From: Geobacter sp. UBA1603
GTDB lineage: Bacteria; Desulfobacterota; Desulfuromonadia; Geobacterales; Pseudopelobacteraceae
Direction of reading: 5' to 3'
NCBI GenBank assembly: GCA_002322035.1
Contig: DCNF01000056.1
Span: 24,874 to 40,872 of the forward strand
Length of the DNA stretch: 15,999 bases
Positions 9,267-15,371 of this stretch are shown here, piece by piece (position 1 is the first letter of the stretch; each line of letters begins with the position of its first letter). A model generated the notes under the pieces. That model searched no databases. It was not told the origin of the DNA and saw nothing but the letters and a program-made list of their open reading frames with translations. A program made the position numbers and the translations under genes.

Positions 9267-11291
9267 CTATACGGCAACCATTGCCATTCTGTAACATCTC
9301 AGACAGCGATCGGCTTCCGCCTGGGCGGTGGTGTCACTGAAGCCCAGCTCCACCTCGTTGTAGTTGCCCTTGGCGGCGCGTTCCCTGCCGTGGACTTCCT
9401 TCTGGTTGGAGCGGTCGGCCGAATCGAGCCAGGGCACCTTTTCGTTTTTGTCGTAGACGCCGAGGTAGGTCAGCAGGTCCTCGAGAATGTCCTCTTCGGT
9501 CAGATAGGCTTTGCCTTCCTCAAGCCAGCGCTGGATGACGCGGGCGGCCCGGTGGGCGTTGCCGACGCAGGCAACCACCGTCAGCGGCCCGATTTCAGCG
9601 TCGCCGCCGGCAAAAACCCCGTCACAGTCGGTGATCAGGGTGCGGCAGAGCGGGTTGCCCATGCTGTCGTTCAGCTGCTTGCCGGCTGCATCCTTGTGGG
9701 GCAGGTACTTGGTGACCACGGTGTTCCACTTGGTGATGTCGATCCCCATGTCGGCGGGGATGAATTTCAGGTCCGGGTCCTGGCCGATGGCCGGGATGAC
9801 CGTGTCGCACTCGACAATGAACTCACTTCCCGGCACCGGTTCCGGCCGGCGGCGGCCCGAGGCATCAGGCTCGCCCATGGCCATGCGGACGCACTCGACG
9901 CCGGTGACCTGGTCGTTGGCATCCACGACGATCTTTGTCGGCAACACCTGGAACTCGAACTTCACCCCTTCCTCATCGGCGCCGTCCACCTCCCACACGT
10001 CAGCCGGCATCTCCTTGCGGGAGCGGCGATAGAGCAGGATCGATTCCTCGGCGCCCTCGCGCAGGGCGACCCGGACGCAGTCGATGGCTGTATTGCCGCC
10101 GCCGACCACGCAGACTTTTTTCCCCATGCCGGTGGGACGGCCCATGTAGGCCTCACGGAGAAAGTCGATTCCGCCGGAGAGGAACCCTTTGTACCCCTTG
10201 TCTTCTCCCTCAACACCCATCGGTTTTGAGCGGTGGGCGCCCGGGGCCAGGAATACGGCGTCATGCTTCTGTTTCAGTTCCGGAAGGGAAATGTCCTTGC
10301 CGACGCGGCAGTTGTAGACGATATCAACGCCCACGGCCTGGATGATGTCGATGTCCCGCTGGAGCAAGTGGCGCGGCATGCGGTAGGCCGGGATTCCGAC
10401 CGCGATCATGCCGCCGCCGAACCCTTCCGGCAGCGCTTCATAGATGGTGCAGTGGTAGCCTTCCAGGGCCAGATAGTAGGCCGCGGCCAGTCCGGCCGGA
10501 CCTGCGCCGACGATGCCGACGGTCTTGCCTTTTTTCGGCTTCGGCTGCATGGGGGGCTGCAGGTTGTGCATCCACTCGTAGTCAGAGGCGGTGCGTTTGA
10601 GCACCATGATGTTGATGGCATCGTCCACGTTCTTGCGCCGGCAGGCGGTCTCGCAGGGGTGCGGACAGACCCGGCCGCAGACAGACGGCAGCGGCATGTT
10701 GTCACGGATGGTGGCCAACGCCTCGCCGTACTGGTAGTTCTTGATCTCTTCCACATACTTTGGAATATCGATATGGGACGGGCAGCGGTCCATGCAGGGC
10801 GCGGTGATCTTGTGGATGAAGCGGGACGGCTCCCGGTTCGGTCCGCAGGAACTGGTGATATAGGCCAGGAAGTCGGAACGGTAGTGGGCTACAGCGTCGA
10901 ATACCGGCACGGTTGCGCTCTGGCAGAGGGTGCATTTGCAGTTCTTGAGCAGTTCGGCCAGGTCGCCGACGGTATCGAGGTCTGACTCTTTGGCTTTTCC
11001 GTCCAGAACATTCTGGAACAGGTCGGAAAGCACCTTGGTGCCCTTCTTGCCTGGCGTGCAGCGGCCGCAGCAGTAGAGGGTCTGTACCCGCCTCATGTAC
11101 TCGGCCGTCATGGCCGGGATATCGACGTACTTGTCGAACAGGATAATCCCGTCCCATCCCATGAACGCCTTGAGCGGCTGCTCGCCATCGAACGCCACCG
11201 GCAGCTTGAAGCTGGCGGCGGCCGGCTCGCCGGCCGCATTCCTGTTATCGACAATATTCCTGCCCCATGTTGAGAAGACGACCTGAGCCAC
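9267..11291 (-). CDS. sfrB: NADPH-dependent Fe(III)/viologen oxidoreductase, beta subunit SfrB
   Basis: I place the start at GTG 11291-11289: CGGAGG lies five bases upstream and the protein then begins VAQVVFSTWGRN. This gives 674 residues. Residues about 70-125 resemble the iron-sulfur domain of NuoF (YCCGRCTPGKKG, then CKCTLC). From about 160 it is a GltD-like flavoprotein: cysteines for two [4Fe-4S] clusters (C166, C170, C205, C209, C213, C217), the FAD motif GAGPAG at 262-267, the NAD(P)H motif VVGGGNTA at about 395-402, and a second FAD contact VFAGGD near the C-terminus. This subunit would oxidise NADPH and feed electrons into the iron-sulfur chain of SfrA. Gene order, size and domain fusion agree with Geobacter SfrB. 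The upstream region holds palindromes that may be operators. Confidence 0.9.
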   Translation of the reverse strand: MAQVVFSTWGRNIVDNRNAAGEPAAASFKLPVAFDGEQPLKAFMGWDGIILFDKYVDIPAMTAEYMRRVQTLYCCGRCTPGKKGTKVLSDLFQNVLDGKAKESDLDTVGDLAELLKNCKCTLCQSATVPVFDAVAHYRSDFLAYITSSCGPNREPSRFIHKITAPCMDRCPSHIDIPKYVEEIKNYQYGEALATIRDNMPLPSVCGRVCPHPCETACRRKNVDDAINIMVLKRTASDYEWMHNLQPPMQPKPKKGKTVGIVGAGPAGLAAAYYLALEGYHCTIYEALPEGFGGGMIAVGIPAYRMPRHLLQRDIDIIQAVGVDIVYNCRVGKDISLPELKQKHDAVFLAPGAHRSKPMGVEGEDKGYKGFLSGGIDFLREAYMGRPTGMGKKVCVVGGGNTAIDCVRVALREGAEESILLYRRSRKEMPADVWEVDGADEEGVKFEFQVLPTKIVVDANDQVTGVECVRMAMGEPDASGRRRPEPVPGSEFIVECDTVIPAIGQDPDLKFIPADMGIDITKWNTVVTKYLPHKDAAGKQLNDSMGNPLCRTLITDCDGVFAGGDAEIGPLTVVACVGNAHRAARVIQRWLEEGKAYLTEEDILEDLLTYLGVYDKNEKVPWLDSADRSNQKEVHGRERAAKGNYNEVELGFSDTTAQAEADRCLRCYRMAMVAV

Positions 11292-11313
11292 TCGAACCTC
11301 CGAAACCGACCCC

Positions 11314-11325
11314 CCGCAATTGCGG
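11314..11325. promoter_or_regulatory. 12-bp perfect palindrome upstream of sfrB
   Basis: CCGCAATTGCGG is a complete palindrome located 22 bases before the sfrB GTG start, within the probable 5' untranslated region. It could be a repressor site or a weak hairpin in the leader. Confidence 0.35.
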
Positions 11326-11383
11326 AGCTTAACTATTTGCAATCATTGGAAAAGATTGGATCGAAAAATTGTATACAGTATGC

Positions 11384-11394
11384 ATGATTATCAT
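11384..11394. promoter_or_regulatory. Fur-box-like palindrome between sfrB and the aminopeptidase gene
   Basis: ATGATTATCAT is a perfect 5-1-5 palindrome equal to the central 11 bases of the classical Fur site (ATGATwATCAT). The outer bases of the 19-bp consensus do not match, apart from one. It lies in an AT-rich stretch about 95 bases upstream of the sfrB start, next to another short palindrome GTATAC (11371-11376). Confidence 0.3.
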
Positions 11395-11454
11395 ATTAAC
11401 AATTCAGAAATCAAGGAAAAAATCATGCGTAAATCAGCATAGATGTAACCGGTT

Positions 11455-11482
11455 TTGCCTTTACGGCGAACTGTGATATAAA
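11455..11482 (+). promoter_or_regulatory. Sigma-70-type promoter for the aminopeptidase gene
   Basis: TTGCCT (11455-11460) and TATAAA (11477-11482) are spaced 16 bases apart, with four and five matches to the consensus boxes. A start of transcription near 11489 would leave a leader of about 24 bases containing the AAGGAG ribosome site. Confidence 0.5.
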
Positions 11483-11512
11483 GCGCCCATACACCATTCA
11501 AGGAGTTACACC

Positions 11513-12643
11513 ATGCCGAGCCTCGATTCGTCATTTCGCGTGCTGTTTGAGACTAACATGGGGATCCGTTCCGGAGAGTCGGTCCTGGTTTTCAGCGACC
11601 GGATCCGGCCGGACGAATCTCCGTCCAAGGACGACCGGGACCGGAGGAAGCGCCTCAACGACACGGCCCGTCAGGTTGCCGGATTTGCCAATGATACATA
11701 CAATAACGGTCAGTTTGTTGATTTCCCCGCCACGGCCGCTTCCGGAGTGGAACCGCCCCAGGTGCTCTGGGAGGCTACTTTCGGGCGGGCGATCATGGGG
11801 CAATTGCAGCGTGCCGGGCTTCTGGACGATATCCTCGACAAGCAAGCCAGCGCGGAACAGCTGGCTGAAGCCCGCAGGATAGTCCTGGGCCATGCCGCCG
11901 ACGTGCCCCGTATCATCATCGCCATGAGCAACAACTCCACCAGCCACACCAGTTACCGCAGGCTGGCCTGCCATGCAGGTGCCCGCTTTGCCTCGCTGCC
12001 CCATTTCGATCCGGAGATGTTCGGCACCTCGATGAATGTCGACTGGCCTGCCCTGGCTGATCGTACCGCCCGCCTGGTGGAGGCGGTCAACCGGGCCGAA
12101 TGGGTGTATGTCGAGTGCCCCAACGGCACGGCCATGCACATCTGCAAGCGGGGTAGGGATGCCGGCGGAGATGACGGCCTGCTGACGGCGCCGGGGAGCT
12201 TCGGCAACCTGCCGGCCGGAGAGGCCTACTTCGCTCCGCTGGAGGGAGAAAGCCACGGGGTGATGGTGATCGAGTGGGGGCCGACCCGTAAGCTGGAGCA
12301 GCCGATCACCCTGACTATCGCTGATGGAAAGGTTGTTCGGATTGATGGTAACGACCTGCATCGGACAAAGCTCGAAGCACGCTTTGCCGAAAGTGAAGCC
12401 TGCCGCAACCTGGCCGAACTGGGCATCGGCACCAATGACAAGGCCAGCCGGCCGGACAACGTGCTGGAGGCCGAGAAGATCATGGGCACCATCCACCTGG
12501 CCCTGGGTGACAACACCGGATTCGGCGGGAAGACAGCGGCACCGTTCCATGAGGATTATGTGTTCTACCAACCGACGGTTACGCTGGTGATGGCGGACGG
12601 TTCCCGGGAGATCATTCTGGATGAGGGGAAGTTGATGGTCTGA
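11513..12643 (+). CDS. M29-type metallo-aminopeptidase
   Basis: This 376-residue protein resembles thermophilic-type (M29) aminopeptidases, which remove N-terminal residues from peptides using two metal ions in the cytoplasm. Likely metal-binding or catalytic residues appear in the expected order: E237 in NLPAGEAYFAPLEG, E302 in AELGIGTN, H328 in GTIHLALGDN, and H346 with Y349 in FHEDYVFYQPTVTL, followed by an aspartate in MADGS. The N-terminal half carries a nucleotide-fold-like domain (RIIIAMSNNSTSHTSYRR) usual for the family. AAGGAG lies seven bases before the ATG. It is divergent from sfrB and probably has its own promoter. I see no clear terminator after it; the accessory island begins immediately downstream. 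Confidence 0.8.
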   Translation: MPSLDSSFRVLFETNMGIRSGESVLVFSDRIRPDESPSKDDRDRRKRLNDTARQVAGFANDTYNNGQFVDFPATAASGVEPPQVLWEATFGRAIMGQLQRAGLLDDILDKQASAEQLAEARRIVLGHAADVPRIIIAMSNNSTSHTSYRRLACHAGARFASLPHFDPEMFGTSMNVDWPALADRTARLVEAVNRAEWVYVECPNGTAMHICKRGRDAGGDDGLLTAPGSFGNLPAGEAYFAPLEGESHGVMVIEWGPTRKLEQPITLTIADGKVVRIDGNDLHRTKLEARFAESEACRNLAELGIGTNDKASRPDNVLEAEKIMGTIHLALGDNTGFGGKTAAPFHEDYVFYQPTVTLVMADGSREIILDEGKLMV

Positions 12644-12704
12644 GCGGCTGCGCCGGGAGTTGCGGCTGAGTTTCTTTCGTGGTATTACTATGATGCCAAA
12701 GAGT

Positions 12705-12734
12705 ATTAAGTAAAGATGTCCCCCGAACTGTTCC
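12705..12734 (+). repeat. RAYT-associated boundary repeat, copy a
   Basis: ATTAAGTAAAGATGTCCC followed by CCGAACTGTTCC is the first of five copies of a repeat whose head is AATTAAGTAAGGTGTC and whose tail resembles CCCGGAACTAT. It separates the aminopeptidase from the toxin-antitoxin scar. The TAA inside it terminates a short open stretch (PKSIK), perhaps the end of a lost gene. Confidence 0.65.
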
Positions 12735-12784
12735 GAGATTGTTACGCGAGGCACGGTACTGTATGAAGCCTGAAACCGAAGAAT
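12733..12784 (+). repeat. 52-bp direct repeat, copy 1 (scar of an MNT/HEPN junction)
   Basis: Fifty of 52 bases agree with 13739-13790, which is the junction where the second MNT gene ends and its HEPN partner begins. Homology starts right after boundary repeat a and stops inside the first MntA reading frame. Confidence 0.9.
12735..12773 (+). pseudogene. 3' remnant of a nucleotidyltransferase (MNT) gene
   Basis: These 39 bases translate to EIVTRGTVLYEA and a stop, identical to the last 12 residues of the intact MNT protein at 13468-13779. Nothing upstream encodes the rest of such a gene: the boundary repeat abuts it directly. It is best read as a truncated duplicate left by recombination. 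Confidence 0.75.
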
Positions 12785-13089
12785 CCTTTATTGTGCACAC
12801 CAAAAACGATATCTTAATGTTTCTACAGACCCACAAAGGCGAAATGGTCCAGCGTTTTGGCGTGATAAGTATTGGTTTGTTCGGCAGCTATGCTCGTGGT
12901 GAGGCGCACGAGGATTCGGATATCGACATCGCCATAGAAATTGTCCCTGAAAAGAAATCGCTGGGGAATTTTCTCGGCGTCAGGCGCTACCTCGAACAGC
13001 AACTCGGCAGGAGTGTCGATCTTGGTATCGAGAGCAGCCTGAAGCCGCTGGTGCGGGAGATTGTCGCCAGGGAGATCATCTATGTCTGA
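12763..13089 (+). CDS. mntA: MntA-type nucleotidyltransferase antitoxin with hybrid N-terminus
   Basis: The protein is 108 residues long from the ATG at 12763. It is a minimal nucleotidyltransferase with the GSX10DXD motif (G41, S42, D53, D55; FGSYARGEAHEDSDID) and a probable third acidic residue D86 (SVDLGI). In characterised HepT/MntA pairs MntA transfers AMP to a tyrosine of HepT and silences the toxin. The first eight residues (MKPETEES) copy the start of the HEPN protein at 13769 and come from the 52-bp duplication; family similarity seems to begin near residue 14 (KNDILMFLQTHKG). A GTG at 12793 is an alternative start and would give 98 residues. The stop overlaps the hepT ATG by eight bases, indicating coupled translation. 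Confidence 0.85.
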   Translation: MKPETEESFIVHTKNDILMFLQTHKGEMVQRFGVISIGLFGSYARGEAHEDSDIDIAIEIVPEKKSLGNFLGVRRYLEQQLGRSVDLGIESSLKPLVREIVAREIIYV

Positions 13090-13426
13090 ACGGCCGCAGT
13101 TCCTCTACTGTCAGGATATCCTGGATTCGGGCCACGCTATCCAGTCTTATGTGCATGGGCTCACGTACGACGCCTTTGTTCGGGATCGCATGCGTTATTC
13201 GGCTGTTATCCGAGAGTTTGAGATCATCGGCGAGGCAGTAGGCAACCTGTCAAATACATTGAAAAGTGATTACCCGGAGATACCTTGGCAGGATATCAAG
13301 GATTTTCGCAACCTGCTGGCCCACGAATATTTTGGTGTTGATCTGGAGATCGTCTGGAACACCGTTCGCGCCGATCTACCGCTGTTGATGGCAGCCGTGA
13401 AGAAGATTGCGGACGGAATTAAGTAA
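13082..13426 (+). CDS. hepT: HepT-type HEPN toxin (ribonuclease)
   Basis: The 114-residue helical protein carries the HepT active-site motif RX4HXY: R76, H81 and Y83 in DFRNLLAHEYFG. HepT toxins cut RNA as dimers, and the motif tyrosine region is the known AMPylation target of MntA. All key residues are present, so the toxin looks intact. The start is the ATG overlapping the mntA stop (ATGTCTGA); a longer frame from 13061 lies inside mntA and is unlikely. The last two sense codons and the TAA stop (ATT AAG TAA) lie within boundary repeat b, so the natural C-terminus may have been altered by the repeat. Confidence 0.88.
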   Translation: MSERPQFLYCQDILDSGHAIQSYVHGLTYDAFVRDRMRYSAVIREFEIIGEAVGNLSNTLKSDYPEIPWQDIKDFRNLLAHEYFGVDLEIVWNTVRADLPLLMAAVKKIADGIK

Positions 13427-13446
13427 GGATGTCCCCTGAGCTATTG
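13417..13446 (+). repeat. RAYT-associated boundary repeat, copy b
   Basis: AATTAAGTAAGGATGTCCCC followed by TGAGCTATTG. It overlaps the hepT 3' end and provides its stop codon in the frame ATT-AAG-TAA. Confidence 0.7.
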
Positions 13447-13467
13447 CTTTAAAAGGAGAACATCATT

Positions 13468-13779
13468 ATGGCAACATCGAACGATATACAACATATATCC
13501 GAACAGATCCGTAAAGAGTTCGCACCCCGGAAAATTATCCTGTTCGGCTCGCACTCCTGGGGCAAACCGGCTGACGATTCTGACGTCGATCTGTTGGTTA
13601 TTGCCCAATTTGAGGGGAAACCCTGGCGGTTCGCCGTTGAGATCAGGGATCGTATCAAGTCCACGATTCCACTTGACTTAATGGTTCGCACCCCCGAACA
13701 GCTTCAGGACCGTCTGGCAAAACACGATATGCTTCTGACCGAGATTGTTACGCGTGGCACGGTATTGTATGAAGCCTGA
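13468..13779 (+). CDS. Minimal nucleotidyltransferase (MNT) of a second HEPN/MNT pair
   Basis: The 103-residue protein has GSX10DXD (G27, S28, D39, D41; FGSHSWGKPADDSDVD) and a third acidic residue D70 (IPLDLMV), so the nucleotidyltransferase site seems complete. It differs clearly from MntA at 12763 in sequence outside the motif, so it is a different subfamily rather than a recent copy. GGAG lies nine bases before the ATG. The 3' end overlaps the HEPN partner by 11 bases. By analogy it would be the antitoxin of the pair, but for this subfamily the roles are less well established. The opening motif follows boundary repeat b by about 20 bases. Confidence 0.85.
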   Translation: MATSNDIQHISEQIRKEFAPRKIILFGSHSWGKPADDSDVDLLVIAQFEGKPWRFAVEIRDRIKSTIPLDLMVRTPEQLQDRLAKHDMLLTEIVTRGTVLYEA

Positions 13780-13790
13780 AACCGAAGAAT
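13739..13790 (+). repeat. 52-bp direct repeat, copy 2 (intact MNT/HEPN junction)
   Basis: This is the probable source of the scar at 12733-12784, with two mismatches. It covers the end of the MNT gene and the first seven codons of the HEPN gene. Confidence 0.9.
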
Positions 13791-14155
13791 GGGTTGCCAA
13801 GGCCGATGCCGACCTCGCCACTGCGCAGCGTGAAGCGACCGTTGATCAAGCACCGAATTTCGATGCGGTCTGCTTTCACGCCCAGCAATGTGCGGAAAAA
13901 TATTTAAAGGCCGTCATGGTCGAGGCTGGTATGCGAGTTCCGCGCATCCATGACCTTGAAGCCTTGGTAAATCTGTTATCCGGTCAGCACCCGACGTTGG
14001 TGGAAATCGTGCGCCCCGCAAGAATACTGACAGCAATGGCTGTTGAAGTAAGATATCCGGGGATGATTGCCGATGAGGACGACGCGGCAGAGTCGCTCAG
14101 GGCGGCAACCTGGATACGTGAAGCGCTGCTGGCAATTCTGCATGACCAGAATTAA
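13769..14155 (+). CDS. HEPN-domain protein, partner of the MNT protein
   Basis: The 128-residue helical protein matches the PF05168-type HEPN pattern: FHAQQCAEKYLKAVM (36-50), PRIHDLEAL (58-66), VRYPG (94-98) and a closing amphipathic helix. The canonical RX4-6H ribonuclease motif is not seen in the last helices, where HepT has it. This member may therefore act differently or be a binding partner rather than an RNase. It starts at the ATG at 13769, which overlaps the MNT stop by 11 bases; a longer frame from 13745 lies within the MNT gene. Its stop TAA is supplied by boundary repeat c (AAT-TAA). Confidence 0.83.
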   Translation: MKPETEEWVAKADADLATAQREATVDQAPNFDAVCFHAQQCAEKYLKAVMVEAGMRVPRIHDLEALVNLLSGQHPTLVEIVRPARILTAMAVEVRYPGMIADEDDAAESLRAATWIREALLAILHDQN

Positions 14156-14190
14156 GTAAGGTGTCTCCCGAACTATGCCCCCGAACTATG
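14150..14190 (+). repeat. RAYT-associated boundary repeat, copy c
   Basis: The head AATTAAGTAAGGTGTC is followed by two tail units CCCGAACTATG at 14167-14177 and 14180-14190, a 13-base period. It gives the HEPN gene its stop codon. Confidence 0.75.
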
Positions 14191-14239
14191 AACATTCACA
14201 AAAATTTTGACACAGCGTAATTTTTTTAAAGGAGAATTC

Positions 14240-14602
14240 ATGAGATTATTAGTGTTTCTGTTAATCGTTATAATGTGCATCGGATCAGGCAAATCATCCT
14301 TTGCAGATGAAAAGGTAATTACAAAGGGTTTCGTCACATGTAATGCTTACAGAGACTTCTCACAGCAACAGAAGCAGATATACATAACAGGCTTGATTGA
14401 TGGTGTTCTGTCTTCTAGTCTGATTGGCTTGTCGAATAGTAATGTAATAAAATTTATGGATTGTACAAAAGGCATCGAAGGTAAACAGCTTATCGCAATT
14501 TTTGATAAATTCATCGATGGATCTCCGGGAGTCTGGCATTACTCTGCGAATTTAATGTTCATTCTTTCTCTGAAAGATAGCGTGTGTAAAAATATTGACT
14601 GA
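14240..14602 (+). CDS. Secreted small protein, Rap1a/Tai immunity-like
   Basis: The protein has 120 residues from the ATG at 14240, which has GGAG six to seven bases upstream; a longer frame from 14207 lacks such a site. Residues 1-22 form a signal peptide with likely cleavage after SFA (22). The mature part has three cysteines (C34, C75, C116) and the order C-x-x-Y, YITGLIDGV (48-56), CTKGIEGKQLIAIFDKFID (75-93), a helix and a final Cys. This resembles the Rap1a/Tai family, whose known members neutralise periplasmic type VI amidase effectors. The resemblance is by pattern only. Codons are strikingly AT-rich compared with all neighbours, a sign of horizontal transfer. No cognate effector or type VI gene is in the window. 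It lies between boundary repeats c and d. Confidence 0.6.
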   Translation: MRLLVFLLIVIMCIGSGKSSFADEKVITKGFVTCNAYRDFSQQQKQIYITGLIDGVLSSSLIGLSNSNVIKFMDCTKGIEGKQLIAIFDKFIDGSPGVWHYSANLMFILSLKDSVCKNID

Positions 14603-14603
14603 T

Positions 14604-14670
14604 AATAGTTCCTGGGATAGTTCCGGGTAGAGTAGAGAGGGATAGTTCCGGGGACACCATACTTAATTCC
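14604..14670 (-). repeat. RAYT-associated boundary repeat, copy d (inverted)
   Basis: Read on the minus strand, AATTAAGTATGGTGTCCCC leads into three tail units of the type GGAACTAT. On the plus strand these are ATAGTTCC at 14642, 14617 and 14605. It is the only inverted copy and it faces copy e across the transposase gene. Confidence 0.75.
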
Positions 14671-14708
14671 ACTTGACTTTATACCCGCAATAACCCTACC
14701 CTCACCGC

Positions 14709-15371
14709 ATGGCCCGCATCGCACGCGTCATAGCAGCAGGTATCCCGCATCATGTCACCCAGCGTGGCAATCGTCGAATGCCGACGTTCCTGCAAGACAG
14801 CGACTACCAATCCTATATTTCCCTGCTTGCCGAATGGTGCCGTAAGTGCGGCGTCGAAATCTGGGCTTACTGCCTGATGCCAAATCATGTGCATCTTATC
14901 GCTGTGCCCGAATCGGATGACTCCCTGCGGCGCGGCATCGGCGAGGCGCATCGCCGTTACAGCCGCATGATAAACTTTCGCGAGAACTGGCGCGGGCACC
15001 TCTGGCAAGGGCGCTTTGCTTCGTTTCCCATGGATGAGACGTACCTCCTCGCGGCGTCCCGCTATGTGGAGTTGAATCCTGTCCGGGCCGGGATCGTGCC
15101 TGATGGGGCTTCCTGGCCCTGGAGCAGCGCAGGTGCTCACCTGTCGGGATGTGACGACGCCCTGGTTACCGTTGCCCCGCTGCTTGACATTGCCGGAGAT
15201 TGGAGGTTGTTTCTGGCAGGCGATGAGGAACGTGCGGTAACCGATGCCATCCGCAAACACGAGCGCACCGGCCGGCCGCTCGGGCCAGAGACATTTGTCG
15301 AGCGCCTCGAGAATGACCTTGATCGCCCACTGAAACCGGGGAAACCGGGCCCAAAGGGAAGAGGCAATTAA
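14709..15371 (+). CDS. REP-associated tyrosine transposase (RAYT, Y1/HUH superfamily)
   Basis: The 220-residue protein begins MARIARVIAAGIPHHVTQRGN, the usual RAYT opening. It carries the metal-binding HUH motif H60-V-H62 (CLMPNHVHLI) and the single catalytic tyrosine Y84 (AHRRYSRMIN), followed by GHLWQGRF and RYVELNPVRAGIV, all typical. Such enzymes nick and join single-stranded DNA at REP-type repeats; they act as single-copy domesticated relatives of IS200/IS605 transposases. The catalytic residues are intact. No Shine-Dalgarno precedes the ATG, so expression may be low. The stop TAA lies in boundary repeat e. The C-terminal extension (about 150-220) is variable in the family. Confidence 0.92.
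   Translation: MARIARVIAAGIPHHVTQRGNRRMPTFLQDSDYQSYISLLAEWCRKCGVEIWAYCLMPNHVHLIAVPESDDSLRRGIGEAHRRYSRMINFRENWRGHLWQGRFASFPMDETYLLAASRYVELNPVRAGIVPDGASWPWSSAGAHLSGCDDALVTVAPLLDIAGDWRLFLAGDEERAVTDAIRKHERTGRPLGPETFVERLENDLDRPLKPGKPGPKGRGN

Noticed and set aside
8847..10229. A long open frame (460 codons) on the plus strand opposite sfrA and sfrB
   Set aside because: It crosses both real genes and their spacer, is low in recognisable domains, and reflects the GC-rich codon bias of the opposite strand.
11292..11342. A TTG start for SfrB 17 codons upstream
   Set aside because: No ribosome site precedes it and it would translate the palindrome CCGCAATTGCGG; the GTG at 11291 has CGGAGG at ideal spacing.
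13931..13951. R-VPRI-H in the second HEPN protein as an RX4H ribonuclease motif
   Set aside because: It sits in the middle HDL region conserved for structure in this family, not in the later helix where the catalytic motif belongs.
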